This document shows, one piece after another, positions 44,940 through 52,989 of a DNA stretch of 64,000 nucleotides (within the stretch, counting starts at the first letter, position 1; each line of letters starts with the position of its first letter). The stretch comes from Bacillota bacterium (GTDB lineage Bacteria; Bacillota; Clostridia; Lachnospirales; Lachnospiraceae). The DNA lies in assembly GCA_023389295.1 (NCBI GenBank), contig JAEWEO010000310.1:6391-70390 (forward strand), given 5' to 3'. Both the position numbers and the translations under genes were made by a program. Below the pieces are notes generated by a model. It made no database searches. It was not told the DNA's origin and saw only the letters and a list, made by a program, of their open reading frames with translations.

Positions 44940-45428
44940 ATGAAAAAGAATTACCGCATTGATTCATTAAAGGCTGCTGTAAGTTGCGGCACCCTTCTTT
45001 TTTCTTTCACCATTGGTGTTTGCTTGATTATTATTCATCGTTTTGGATCGGCAGCAATCTTTTTCCTAATCGGACTTATATTTCTTAAACCCATGCTTAC
45101 CTTTGGTGCTAAAGTATCGGTGGACCAAACGGGTATCCGCGCTTATATTCCTTGGAAAACTTTGAGATTTTTCAGTTGGAATGAGATTGCAGAGGTTGGA
45201 GTTGCCGGTACAAAAATAATAAAAAGAAAAGATTCCAAAAAAACCGGAACACTCTATATCTACATCTCAAAAGTTGCTTTAACCGATGAGGATCGTTTCG
45301 ATATGATGCTTAATTGGCCGCCAAAAGATGTAATTTTCCTCACCTATTCGAAACAGCGTTTGGATGCCATTCAGATGCTTTTCAGTAACAAAATCAAGAC
45401 TTACAATGCAGGCGACTTACGTTATTAA
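44940..45428 (+). CDS. Small membrane protein of unknown function (PH-like tail)
   Basis: 162 residues. Two hydrophobic segments (AVSCGTLLFSFTIGVCLIII and SAAIFFLIGLIFLKPML, residues about 12-55) form a membrane hairpin. The cytosolic part (VSVDQTGIRAYIPWKTLRFF, SWNEIAEVGVAGTK, then TLYIYISKVAL) resembles bacterial PH-like domains of the YcxB/DUF304 kind, though I cannot name the family. Strong ribosome site AAAGGAAGG. The perfect promoter with operator box makes it a member of the sulfatase regulon. No function is assigned. Confidence 0.7.
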   Translation: MKKNYRIDSLKAAVSCGTLLFSFTIGVCLIIIHRFGSAAIFFLIGLIFLKPMLTFGAKVSVDQTGIRAYIPWKTLRFFSWNEIAEVGVAGTKIIKRKDSKKTGTLYIYISKVALTDEDRFDMMLNWPPKDVIFLTYSKQRLDAIQMLFSNKIKTYNAGDLRY

Positions 45429-45467
45429 TTCTTTTACTGATGAAAAAGCACCTTTAATACTTCAGTT

Positions 45468-45504
45468 TCCCACCTCCCAATTCCTATGGGGGTGGGATTT
45501 TTTT
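45468..45504 (+). terminator. Terminator of the small membrane protein gene
   Basis: TCCCACC (45468-45474) and GGTGGGA (45491-45497) with further partial pairing in the loop, followed by TTTTTTTATT on the plus strand. Confidence 0.88.
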
Positions 45505-45510
45505 ATTACT

Positions 45511-45550
45511 AAACTCAAAAAACGCTGAATTTATCAGCGTTCTTGAGTTT
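45511..45550 (-). terminator. Second hairpin, probable terminator of the opp operon
   Basis: AAACTCAA plus AACGCTGA pair with TCAGCGTT plus TTGAGTTT across a one- or two-base internal mismatch and a 5-base loop. It lies about 95 bases after the last opp gene, back-to-back with the plus-strand terminator. Confidence 0.6.
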
Positions 45551-45644
45551 ATTTCCTTATGTGGCAGGTTCTAAGCAAACCATGTCCTATTTATTAATTT
45601 CTAATCTAGCCAAATAAATTAATACATATTAAGAAATCTATTTT

Positions 45645-46601
45645 CTACATCACACCAAGTTCATGTACTCTGCAACATGTTACAAAATGTCCAGGAGAAA
45701 CCTCTACTTGCTTTTGCTGCATGCTACATTGTTCTTTCACAAAAGGACAACGGGCTGCAAAACGACATCCTGGTTTGGGATTGATTGGAGATGTAATTTC
45801 ACCACGCAAAATCTCACGTTTATTCGGTTTATCAATATCTGTAGACGGAATCGCTGAAAGCAGCGCTCTCGTATAAGGATGTAGTGGTTTCTTAAACAAC
45901 TCTTTCGAAGTACATTTTTCTACCACCTGTCCCAAGTACATTACACAAATATCATCGGAAATATGACGAACTACTGACATATCATGTGTAACAAACATAT
46001 AAGTCAGACCTTTTTCCTTCTGAAGTTTTTTCAAAAGGTTTAAGACCTGTGCCTGAATTGATACGTCAAGAGCAGATACCGGTTCATCACAAACCACAAA
46101 CTGTGGCTCTAACGCTAACGCCCTAGCTATGCCAACCCTCTGACGACGTCCGCCGTCAAGTTCATGTGGATATGCTTTTCTTAGTCGTTCGTCTATACCA
46201 ACTAAATCCATCAATTCCTGCGTTTTTCTTTCAATTTCACTTTTTGAATAACGTTTTGATACAATCAAAGGCTCTCTGATTGTACTATCTATGGTCTTAC
46301 GAGGATCTAGTGAGGAATATGGATCCTGGAATATAATCTGCATTTTTTCACGAGCCAGGCGTAGATTTTTACCTTTCAAGTTAGTAACATCTTCTCCATT
46401 TAATAGAACCTGACCCTCTGTACTCTCATGCAAATGAATTATGGTTCTTCCAAGGGTGGATTTTCCACAGCCAGATTCGCCTACAACACCCAGAGTTCGC
46501 CCTTTTTCAATTGTGAATGTGACATCTTCCACAGCATGAAGCAAACCACGAGGTGTAGTAAAATATTTCTTTAGACCTTTTACTTCAATGACTGGCTTCA
46601 T
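45645..46601 (-). CDS. Oligopeptide/oligosaccharide ABC transporter ATPase, OppF/DppF type
   Basis: A 318-residue cytosolic ATPase of an importer. Walker A GESGCGKSTLG, Q loop FQDPYSSLDPR, Walker B FVVCDEPVSALDVS, H loop FVTHDMS, and the OppF C-terminal cysteine motif (GCRFAARCPFVKEQC) that in some members binds an Fe-S cluster. The ABC signature reads LDGGRRQ instead of LSGGQ. It directly adjoins the OppD-type gene, with which it forms the ATPase pair. Last gene of the operon. Confidence 0.93.
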   Translation of the reverse strand: MKPVIEVKGLKKYFTTPRGLLHAVEDVTFTIEKGRTLGVVGESGCGKSTLGRTIIHLHESTEGQVLLNGEDVTNLKGKNLRLAREKMQIIFQDPYSSLDPRKTIDSTIREPLIVSKRYSKSEIERKTQELMDLVGIDERLRKAYPHELDGGRRQRVGIARALALEPQFVVCDEPVSALDVSIQAQVLNLLKKLQKEKGLTYMFVTHDMSVVRHISDDICVMYLGQVVEKCTSKELFKKPLHPYTRALLSAIPSTDIDKPNKREILRGEITSPINPKPGCRFAARCPFVKEQCSMQQKQVEVSPGHFVTCCRVHELGVM

Positions 46602-47609
46602 TTAGTCCTCCTCTTTTAAAACGGCATCAATACGGCAGCAACGGCAGTCGTGGCCATCTTCTGTTTTATACATACTAATTGTTTCCTTACGACAAGCATC
46701 GGTCACATATTTGCATCGTGGTGCAAAAGAGCAACCCTGAGGTAAATTAGTGGGATCCGGTGGCAATCCATCAATTGGATGTAGCCATTCTTCATCCTCA
46801 TTCATATCAGGTATTGCGCCGAACAAACCAATTGTGTACGGATGAGATGGATGTCTAAAGATCTGCTCTTTTGTACCATACTCTATAATACTACCGGCAT
46901 AAATAACTGCAACTGTATCACATACTTGAGCTACTACACCCATGTCATGGGTAATTAATAACATAGCTGTATTGTATTTATTTCTTAACTCTGCTATCAA
47001 ATCAAGCACCTGTGCTTGGATCGTAACATCAAGGGCCGTTGTAGGTTCATCCGCTAGAAGAAGATCCGGATTACATGCCAACGCAATCGCGATGACAACT
47101 CTCTGTTTCATTCCGCCGGAAAACTGATGAGGATATGCATAATAACGTTCTGCTGGTATACCAACAATTTCAAGCATTTCTTTCGCTCTTTTTTCATGAT
47201 CAGCAGGGTTGTTACTATCGCTATGTAAACGTACTACTTCTGCAATTTGATCACCGATACGCAGTACTGGGTTTAATGCTGTCATAGGATCCTGGAATAT
47301 CATGGATACTTTACTACCACGGATCTTTCTCATTTCATTTTCTGGTAATTTCAAGAGATTTTCACCTTCAAGATAAATCTCTCCACTTGCGATACGACTA
47401 CCCACATCAGGTAAAATACGCAGAATGGACTTCGCAATTGTTGTTTTACCAGCGCCTGTCTCTCCAACAAGACCTAACGTCTTACCTCGTTCCAACTGAA
47501 GGCTTACATCATTTACCGCATGAACAATTTGACCATCCGATTTATATTCTACCTTCAAATCCTTTATGGAAAGGAACGGCATTTCTTTATTAATATCTTT
47601 TTGAGGCAC
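46602..47609 (-). CDS. Oligopeptide/oligosaccharide ABC transporter ATPase, OppD/DppD type
   Basis: 335 residues. Walker A GETGAGKTTIA, Q loop FQDPMTALNP, signature FSGGMKQR, Walker B LLLADEPTTALDVT, H loop LITHDMG, and the C-terminal oligopeptide-transporter cysteine motif GCSFAPRCKYVTDAC. Pairs with the OppF-type protein. Transport systems of this family carry peptides, but in many clostridia and Thermotoga they carry oligosaccharides; the operon context favours a sugar. Confidence 0.94.
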   Translation of the reverse strand: MPQKDINKEMPFLSIKDLKVEYKSDGQIVHAVNDVSLQLERGKTLGLVGETGAGKTTIAKSILRILPDVGSRIASGEIYLEGENLLKLPENEMRKIRGSKVSMIFQDPMTALNPVLRIGDQIAEVVRLHSDSNNPADHEKRAKEMLEIVGIPAERYYAYPHQFSGGMKQRVVIAIALACNPDLLLADEPTTALDVTIQAQVLDLIAELRNKYNTAMLLITHDMGVVAQVCDTVAVIYAGSIIEYGTKEQIFRHPSHPYTIGLFGAIPDMNEDEEWLHPIDGLPPDPTNLPQGCSFAPRCKYVTDACRKETISMYKTEDGHDCRCCRIDAVLKEED

Positions 47610-47625
47610 AGCGGTTCCTCCTTCC

Positions 47626-48495
47626 TTAATTCTTCAATTTGGGATCAAGCGCATCTCTTAAGCCATCTCCCAATAAATTCAATGCAAGTACTGTTACGGC
47701 AATTGCCAATCCAGGAAAATAAACTAGATGTGGTGCCTGTCGAATAAACTGACGAGCTGCCGATAACATAGCACCCCATTCAGGAATAGGTGGCTGAACA
47801 CCTAGACCAATAAAGCTTAGACCTGCTGCAACAGTTATTGTTTGCGCCACACCCATTGTAGCGGATACAATCATTGGTGAAATACAGTTAGGAAGAAGAT
47901 GACTTATAATAATACGAGCTTTGCTACAGTTGATAGACTGTGCTGCTTCAATATATTCGTTTTCTCTCTCCTTTAACATCTGGGCACGAAGCATTCTAGC
48001 CATACCGGAGATACTTCCTACCGACAAGGCAACGATTGTATTAAAATAACCAGGTCCAAGTACAGCAGAAATAACGATCATTAGAAGCATTCCTGGAACT
48101 GCCTGAATAACATCTAATAAACGCATAACAATATTGTCTACTTGACCTCCAAAGTAACCAGCGATCGCTCCAATAATACATCCAAAAAATGAACCGATTA
48201 AAACAGCTATAATACCGATGGAAATGGAATATCTAGCACCATAAAGCACACGGCTAAAGATATCTCTTCCCATATCATCACATCCAAAAAAATGCTGTAG
48301 TGATGGCTTTGCAAAAATACTCGTCATATCCATAGAAGCATAATCATAGGGCATAATATAGGGTGCTAGTATTGCCAGTATGATCTCAGATGAAAGAATT
48401 GCCAGACCTACCATCGCCATCTTATTCTTACTCAACTGCTTTAATATACGAACAAACTCACTTTGCTTTTTAGCTACTGAAACTGTCTTAGGCAT
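47626..48495 (-). CDS. ABC transporter permease, OppC/DppC type
   Basis: 289 residues with six membrane segments (first MAMVGLAILSSEIILAILAP). It has the OppC N-terminal extracellular region (FGCDDMGRDIFSRVLYGARYS) and the ATPase-coupling EAA loop (EYIEAAQSINCSKARIIISHLLPN). Its start overlaps the end of the OppB-type gene by 8 bases. Confidence 0.94.
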   Translation of the reverse strand: MPKTVSVAKKQSEFVRILKQLSKNKMAMVGLAILSSEIILAILAPYIMPYDYASMDMTSIFAKPSLQHFFGCDDMGRDIFSRVLYGARYSISIGIIAVLIGSFFGCIIGAIAGYFGGQVDNIVMRLLDVIQAVPGMLLMIVISAVLGPGYFNTIVALSVGSISGMARMLRAQMLKERENEYIEAAQSINCSKARIIISHLLPNCISPMIVSATMGVAQTITVAAGLSFIGLGVQPPIPEWGAMLSAARQFIRQAPHLVYFPGLAIAVTVLALNLLGDGLRDALDPKLKN

Positions 48496-49465
48496 TTGCT
48501 TTCACCTTCCTTCTCTTCTTATTTGATGCATATTGTGCTTTAATCCTTGGATCCACGGTTGCATAAAGTAAATCAACAACGAGCATACAAAGACTAAATG
48601 TAATAGCAAGGAAAATAGATCCACCTTGTACAATTGGATAATCTCGACTGTTTACAGCTCCGATTATGTATGTTCCCATACCAGGAATTGAGAAAATAGT
48701 TTCAATAATCATAGCGCCACCTAAAAATTGGCCAAACATTGTTCCCATTACGGTTATGATAGGGATTAAACTATTTTTTAACGCATGCTTTATGATTACA
48801 TCACGTTCCGGAACACCCTTTGAACGAGCAGTAGTGATATAGTCGGCACGAATAACATCAAGCATAGCTGAACGGGTCTGTCTAGCACAGCTCGCCAAGC
48901 CGCCTGTACTACCTGATATCGCTGGAAGTATATAATATTTAATTCCCGCAAGTCCAGTTCCTATACCCAACGCAGGTAACCATTCCAGTTTTACCGAGAA
49001 CTGCAACACCAACAACAGGGCAAGCCAAAAGTTTGGAACAGCCACACCAACTAAGGCAAGCACCATACTCACAGAATCCTGCCATTTGTTTTGGTGGGTG
49101 GCTGCAATAACACCAAGCGGAATTCCAACAACGGTAGAAATTAATAAAGTTGCGATCGTAAGCATTAAAGTTCTAGGAAGGCGTTCCATAATTGAACCCA
49201 TAATATCCACGTTAGTTAACCATGACTTTCCTAGATCAAAATGAATAAATACATCACTCATATAACGGCCAAGACGAAGCAAATAAGGATCATCTAATCC
49301 AAGTTCCAGGCGCTTTGCCGCAAGCTCTGTTTCTGTAGCGGTAGCACCAAGGATAATTTCTTCTGGATTACCCGGGCAAAAGGTCATCATAGTAAAAACC
49401 AAAATTGCAACCGCCAGAACAATAGGAATCATCCAGACCAATCGTTTTAATACATATTTTATCAT
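48488..49465 (-). CDS. ABC transporter permease, OppB/DppB type
   Basis: 325 residues. N-terminal segment MIKYVLKRLVWMIPIVLAVA, the domain motif LGLDDPYLLRLGRYMSDVF, an EAA loop (DYITTARSKGVPERDVIIKHALKN) and the C-terminal ETIFSIPGMGTYIIGAVNSRDYPIVQG are typical for DppB. Inner-membrane half of the importer, coupled to the OppC-type partner by gene overlap. Confidence 0.95.
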   Translation of the reverse strand: MIKYVLKRLVWMIPIVLAVAILVFTMMTFCPGNPEEIILGATATETELAAKRLELGLDDPYLLRLGRYMSDVFIHFDLGKSWLTNVDIMGSIMERLPRTLMLTIATLLISTVVGIPLGVIAATHQNKWQDSVSMVLALVGVAVPNFWLALLLVLQFSVKLEWLPALGIGTGLAGIKYYILPAISGSTGGLASCARQTRSAMLDVIRADYITTARSKGVPERDVIIKHALKNSLIPIITVMGTMFGQFLGGAMIIETIFSIPGMGTYIIGAVNSRDYPIVQGGSIFLAITFSLCMLVVDLLYATVDPRIKAQYASNKKRRKVKANA

Positions 49466-49564
49466 ATATTATTCTCCATGAAAGCTGATAGGTGCACAGA
49501 AAACGACTGTCTTCCGTACACCGCAGCTTAGAATTTTTATAAGACTGTCTTGTTACAATAATTC

Positions 49565-51193
49565 TTAGTAATTAGCAAATTTACTGGATGCAGGAGCAAT
49601 ATAACCCTGATACTCTAATACTTCCTCTTCTAAACCAGCATCTTTTCTTATAACTACGATTGTCTGAGGATTGAACATACCATAGGCAATTGCATTATCC
49701 TTCAGGTAATTATGTACCTCATCAATATTTTCTTCTGTGTAGCCACTCGGTGTCCAAGTCTTATATAAAAGCTCTGCAAGAACTTCATCATGACGGCTAG
49801 TAGCATCACCAGTTTTATATGCAGCCGGATCATATCGAATAGACCAGTGGTCAGCTAGGTAAGTACCGCCAATCGTATTTAATACAATGTCATACTGTGT
49901 TCCATCAAGACGAATGGATGTATACAATGCTAAATCAACCAAGTTTAATTCAACATTAATTCCAATTGCCATCATATAGCTCTGTAGCATCTGCGCCATT
50001 CTCTGTGTTAATGTACTGCTGGCAGCCAGAATGCTGATTGTTTCACCATTATAGCCTGATTCTGCAAGTAACTCTTTTGCCTTGTCCACATTGTAGTTGT
50101 AGTAGTCTTGCTCTTTCCACTTCTCATTAAATCCGTTAAACATTGGAGGGCAAACGTCATACATCGGAGTACCGTAACCCTGTAGTAAACCGGTAATCAG
50201 ACCATTTTCATCAATACTATAACAGATTGCCTGACGAAGCTTTACGTTATTTGCAACTTCACTATTGTCTGCACCGGAGAAGAACATCTGATATCCCTGA
50301 GCTCCATCTGCTAACTCAACAGTATAATCACCATTGTCAAAGAACTGTGAAGATGAAGATGCATCCAGACCTATTACCATATCTACAATACCAGTTTCTA
50401 GTGCAATTGCCATCTGAGAAGACTCTGTGATACAGTGGTAGCTAAGTTTCTTCACGTTTGGTACAACACATTTTGGAAGATTAGCCTCATCCTGCCAATA
50501 GTCATCTCTCTTTTCGAAAGTTAAGATAGAATTTGCAGTATATTCTGTCACCTTATATGGTGAGGTAGATACTAAGGTTGAACCAAATTCATCTGTGCTA
50601 GCTTCAAATGCTGCTTTAGAGATTGCAAATGTATCTCTTAGAAGAGATTCAAAGGTACCAACAATATTAGATGTCATCTTAACTGTAAGAGTATAGTCAC
50701 CAGTCTGCTCTACACTTTCAACCTTTGCAAATACAGGCTTTAATGCTCTTGTCATGGATTCTTGGATAAACCAAACAATATCAGATGCATCAATTTTATT
50801 TCCTTCTGAATCAGATACGGTATCCCAGATTTCAATATCATAGGTAAAACCGTCATCATTGGTTACCCAACTTTTTGCTACTAAGGCTTCCATTTCTTGA
50901 TTTTCATTTACTACTGCTAATGATTCAAATAGCTGGGTAATAAATGGTGCATTTCTTAAAGTATTGCTTCTAAAAGGGGTTAAACTTTCTACCATCGCTG
51001 TGTAACCTATGTCTAACACACCATCATTGTTAGCGGTGCTTCCAGCACCATTGCCAGCACCATTTCCATCTACAGATGTACCCTTGTCACCGGAATCTGT
51101 ATTTCCAGCATTACTGCCACACCCTACAAGCATTGATGCTGACATTACCACAGCCAAGCCGAGAGCTATCATCTTTTTTAAACTCTTTTTCAT
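49565..51193 (-). CDS. Extracellular solute-binding lipoprotein (SBP family 5)
   Basis: 542 residues, lipid-anchored: signal MKKSLKKMIALGLAVVMSAS and lipobox MLVGC (Cys 25), then a Gly/Asn/Ser linker. The binding fold is of the Opp/Dpp type (GYTAMVESLTPFRSNTLRN, KLRQAICYSIDENGLI, AKELLAESGYNGETI). It delivers substrate to the permeases encoded downstream, about 100 bases away. Located after pgi in the same transcription unit. Peptide versus oligosaccharide cannot be told from sequence; context points to a (sulfated) sugar. Confidence 0.93.
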   Translation of the reverse strand: MKKSLKKMIALGLAVVMSASMLVGCGSNAGNTDSGDKGTSVDGNGAGNGAGSTANNDGVLDIGYTAMVESLTPFRSNTLRNAPFITQLFESLAVVNENQEMEALVAKSWVTNDDGFTYDIEIWDTVSDSEGNKIDASDIVWFIQESMTRALKPVFAKVESVEQTGDYTLTVKMTSNIVGTFESLLRDTFAISKAAFEASTDEFGSTLVSTSPYKVTEYTANSILTFEKRDDYWQDEANLPKCVVPNVKKLSYHCITESSQMAIALETGIVDMVIGLDASSSSQFFDNGDYTVELADGAQGYQMFFSGADNSEVANNVKLRQAICYSIDENGLITGLLQGYGTPMYDVCPPMFNGFNEKWKEQDYYNYNVDKAKELLAESGYNGETISILAASSTLTQRMAQMLQSYMMAIGINVELNLVDLALYTSIRLDGTQYDIVLNTIGGTYLADHWSIRYDPAAYKTGDATSRHDEVLAELLYKTWTPSGYTEENIDEVHNYLKDNAIAYGMFNPQTIVVIRKDAGLEEEVLEYQGYIAPASSKFANY

Positions 51194-51277
51194 AAATCAA
51201 ATCCTCCTTTTTACTTTTAAATATTATTGCAAGCGTATTGCTACACCTGATAATTAAAAACATATACTTTTGTGAAA

Positions 51278-52546
51278 TTATTCTGGCTTTCCAAGAGCTT
51301 TAAACATATACTGCTTATACGCTTCCACACCTGGTTGATCAAAGGGATTAACCCCAAGAATCTTCGCAGATAAATAGCACACAAACTCAAAAAAATAAAA
51401 TAACTGTCCAAAAGTCTCTTCATCTACTGCAGGAACGCTAATCTTAACACAAGGGAATCTTTCACTATGTGCCGCTAATGTTGCTTCAAATGCTGCTCGG
51501 TTGATTTCATCGAAGTCCTTACCATCCAAGTAATCAAAATGGTCATCTACATTATCATTATGCAGCACATAAGAAGCACCGGAGTTTGCAACATCCAAGA
51601 ACGTTTCAAAAATAATATTAGTGCCGTCCTGTATAAATTGACCTATAGAGTGCAGATCTTCAGAAAAGTTACCAAACAACGGGTACAGTCCCTTATTATC
51701 TTTACCTTCACTCTCTCCAAATAGTTGCATCCACCACTTTGCAAAACGGAAATAACGTGGTTCAAAGAAGGAAAGCATCTCCATGCGAAATCCTTTTTGA
51801 TATAGCAAATTTCGTATTACTGCATACTTTAAGGCTATGTTTTCAGAGGCATTCTCATTATATAGTCTCTGTTGCATATGCTTTGCACCTGCCGCTATAG
51901 CGCCTATATTCATTCCAGCTACTGCCATTGGGAATAGACCTATCGGAGAAATTGCTGTAAAACGTCCTCCGATGTTATCAGGGAAAGGCAAGAAATGAAA
52001 TCCATGCTCTTTACAAAGATCTTCTAGATGGCTACCTTCTGTACCTGTGCAAATTACGCGTTCTGCATATGCTTCACCATATACTTCTTTTAAATAACTT
52101 CGAAGGGCACGAAATCCGATGCCAGGCTCTAGTGTTTCAAAATTCTTTGCAATTAAATTTATATATACACTCTTTCCTTTGATTTCTTCTAGTACGTTAC
52201 ATATACTATCAGCAGAAATACTATTACCTGCCCATACAATTTTGACGGAACCTGTTTCTCCGATAGCATCTACTACTGCTCGTGCTGCCTGATTGGATCC
52301 ACCAATACCAATAACTACAAGCACTTCTGCATTCTTTTGTACCTCAGCTGCTAACTCCTGATAGACCGTAAGCCATTTATCTCCTGCCCACTCATCTACA
52401 TCCAGCCATCCAAGACTCTCCCTATACTGATCCTCGCCGCACTTTACCGTTTCTAAGAGAGAAGCATTTTCTTTCATTCCATTGGTAATTTCTGCAGGCT
52501 CAAACCATGACGAACTGTCGATCAACTGTATACCTAATTCTTCCAT
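51278..52546 (-). CDS. pgi: Glucose-6-phosphate isomerase (PGI family)
   Basis: Interconverts aldose and ketose 6-phosphates, here in the cytosol. 422 residues, the short bacterial form. Conserved blocks: VVIGIGGSNQAARAVVDAIG, NLIAKNFETLEPGIGFRALR (usual TNSKTGTTTE region altered to AKNFETLEP), LPFPDNIGGRFTAISPIGLFP with the substrate loop, and HSERFPCVKISVP. The changed phosphate-proximal loop (SKSGTT normally reads with small polar residues; here AKNFET) hints at altered specificity. First gene of an operon with the ABC importer, behind a promoter with three operator boxes, so it is probably pathway-specific rather than the glycolytic housekeeping copy. Confidence 0.88.
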   Translation of the reverse strand: MEELGIQLIDSSSWFEPAEITNGMKENASLLETVKCGEDQYRESLGWLDVDEWAGDKWLTVYQELAAEVQKNAEVLVVIGIGGSNQAARAVVDAIGETGSVKIVWAGNSISADSICNVLEEIKGKSVYINLIAKNFETLEPGIGFRALRSYLKEVYGEAYAERVICTGTEGSHLEDLCKEHGFHFLPFPDNIGGRFTAISPIGLFPMAVAGMNIGAIAAGAKHMQQRLYNENASENIALKYAVIRNLLYQKGFRMEMLSFFEPRYFRFAKWWMQLFGESEGKDNKGLYPLFGNFSEDLHSIGQFIQDGTNIIFETFLDVANSGASYVLHNDNVDDHFDYLDGKDFDEINRAAFEATLAAHSERFPCVKISVPAVDEETFGQLFYFFEFVCYLSAKILGVNPFDQPGVEAYKQYMFKALGKPE

Positions 52547-52575
52547 GATTTCACCTCTGACATTGTTATAATAAC

Positions 52576-52654
52576 ATTATTTAATTAATTTAATATATTC
52601 TCTAATTATTTAATTGATTTAATATAATCATGAATTATTTAATTAATTTAATTT
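52576..52654 (-). promoter_or_regulatory. Three 29-bp-phased operator boxes before pgi
   Basis: Three near-identical 21-base copies at 52576-52596, 52605-52625 and 52634-52654, with start-to-start distances of exactly 29 bases. They hold the TTTAATTAATTTAAT core (second copy with one A-to-G change). All lie downstream of the -10, covering about the first 75 transcribed bases. Confidence 0.78.
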
Positions 52655-52659
52655 ATATA

Positions 52660-52688
52660 ATAATACTGTAATTTAGTGCTTTATTCAA
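52660..52688 (-). promoter_or_regulatory. Promoter of the pgi-ABC transporter operon
   Basis: TTGAAT (52683-52688), 17 bases, TATTAT (52660-52665) on the minus strand; the start site meets the first operator box. The remaining stretch 52689-52930 is AT-rich with no other signal I can identify. Confidence 0.65.
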
Positions 52689-52940
52689 GAGGTGATTTTT
52701 CATAAAATTGCACCATTTAATTTGTACATCTTCAACAAATAAACATTAAAATCTGCAAAAACATTTGACTATTTAAGATATTCATAAAAATCTATACTTG
52801 TCTACAAGTAGTAGCAAAAAAACTATTGATAAAGTTCATCATTCGTTGATAAGCAAAACTCCGACAATTGCAGGAACAGGGCAAACAGCAATCCCACAGA
52901 AAGAAATCCTTTGACAGAGAAAGGTAACTTTGACACAAGA

Positions 52941-52977
52941 AAAAACGCCGCTATGGCTTTACCCATATACGGCGGAA
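52941..52977 (-). terminator. Terminator after the CPBP protease gene
   Basis: On the minus strand CGCCGTATATGG and CCATAGCGGCG pair around GTAAAG and are followed by TTTTTTCTTG. Confidence 0.9.
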
Positions 52978-52989
52978 TACATATTTTAG

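Noticed and set aside
46142..46162. OppF signature LDGGRRQ in place of LSGGQ as a sign of a dead ATPase
   Set aside because: The same variant is, as I recall, common in clostridial OppF proteins, and the Walker and switch residues are intact.
52576..52654. CRISPR-like array
   Set aside because: Three short AT-rich units with 8-base gaps and no cas genes; they sit on a promoter and are operators.
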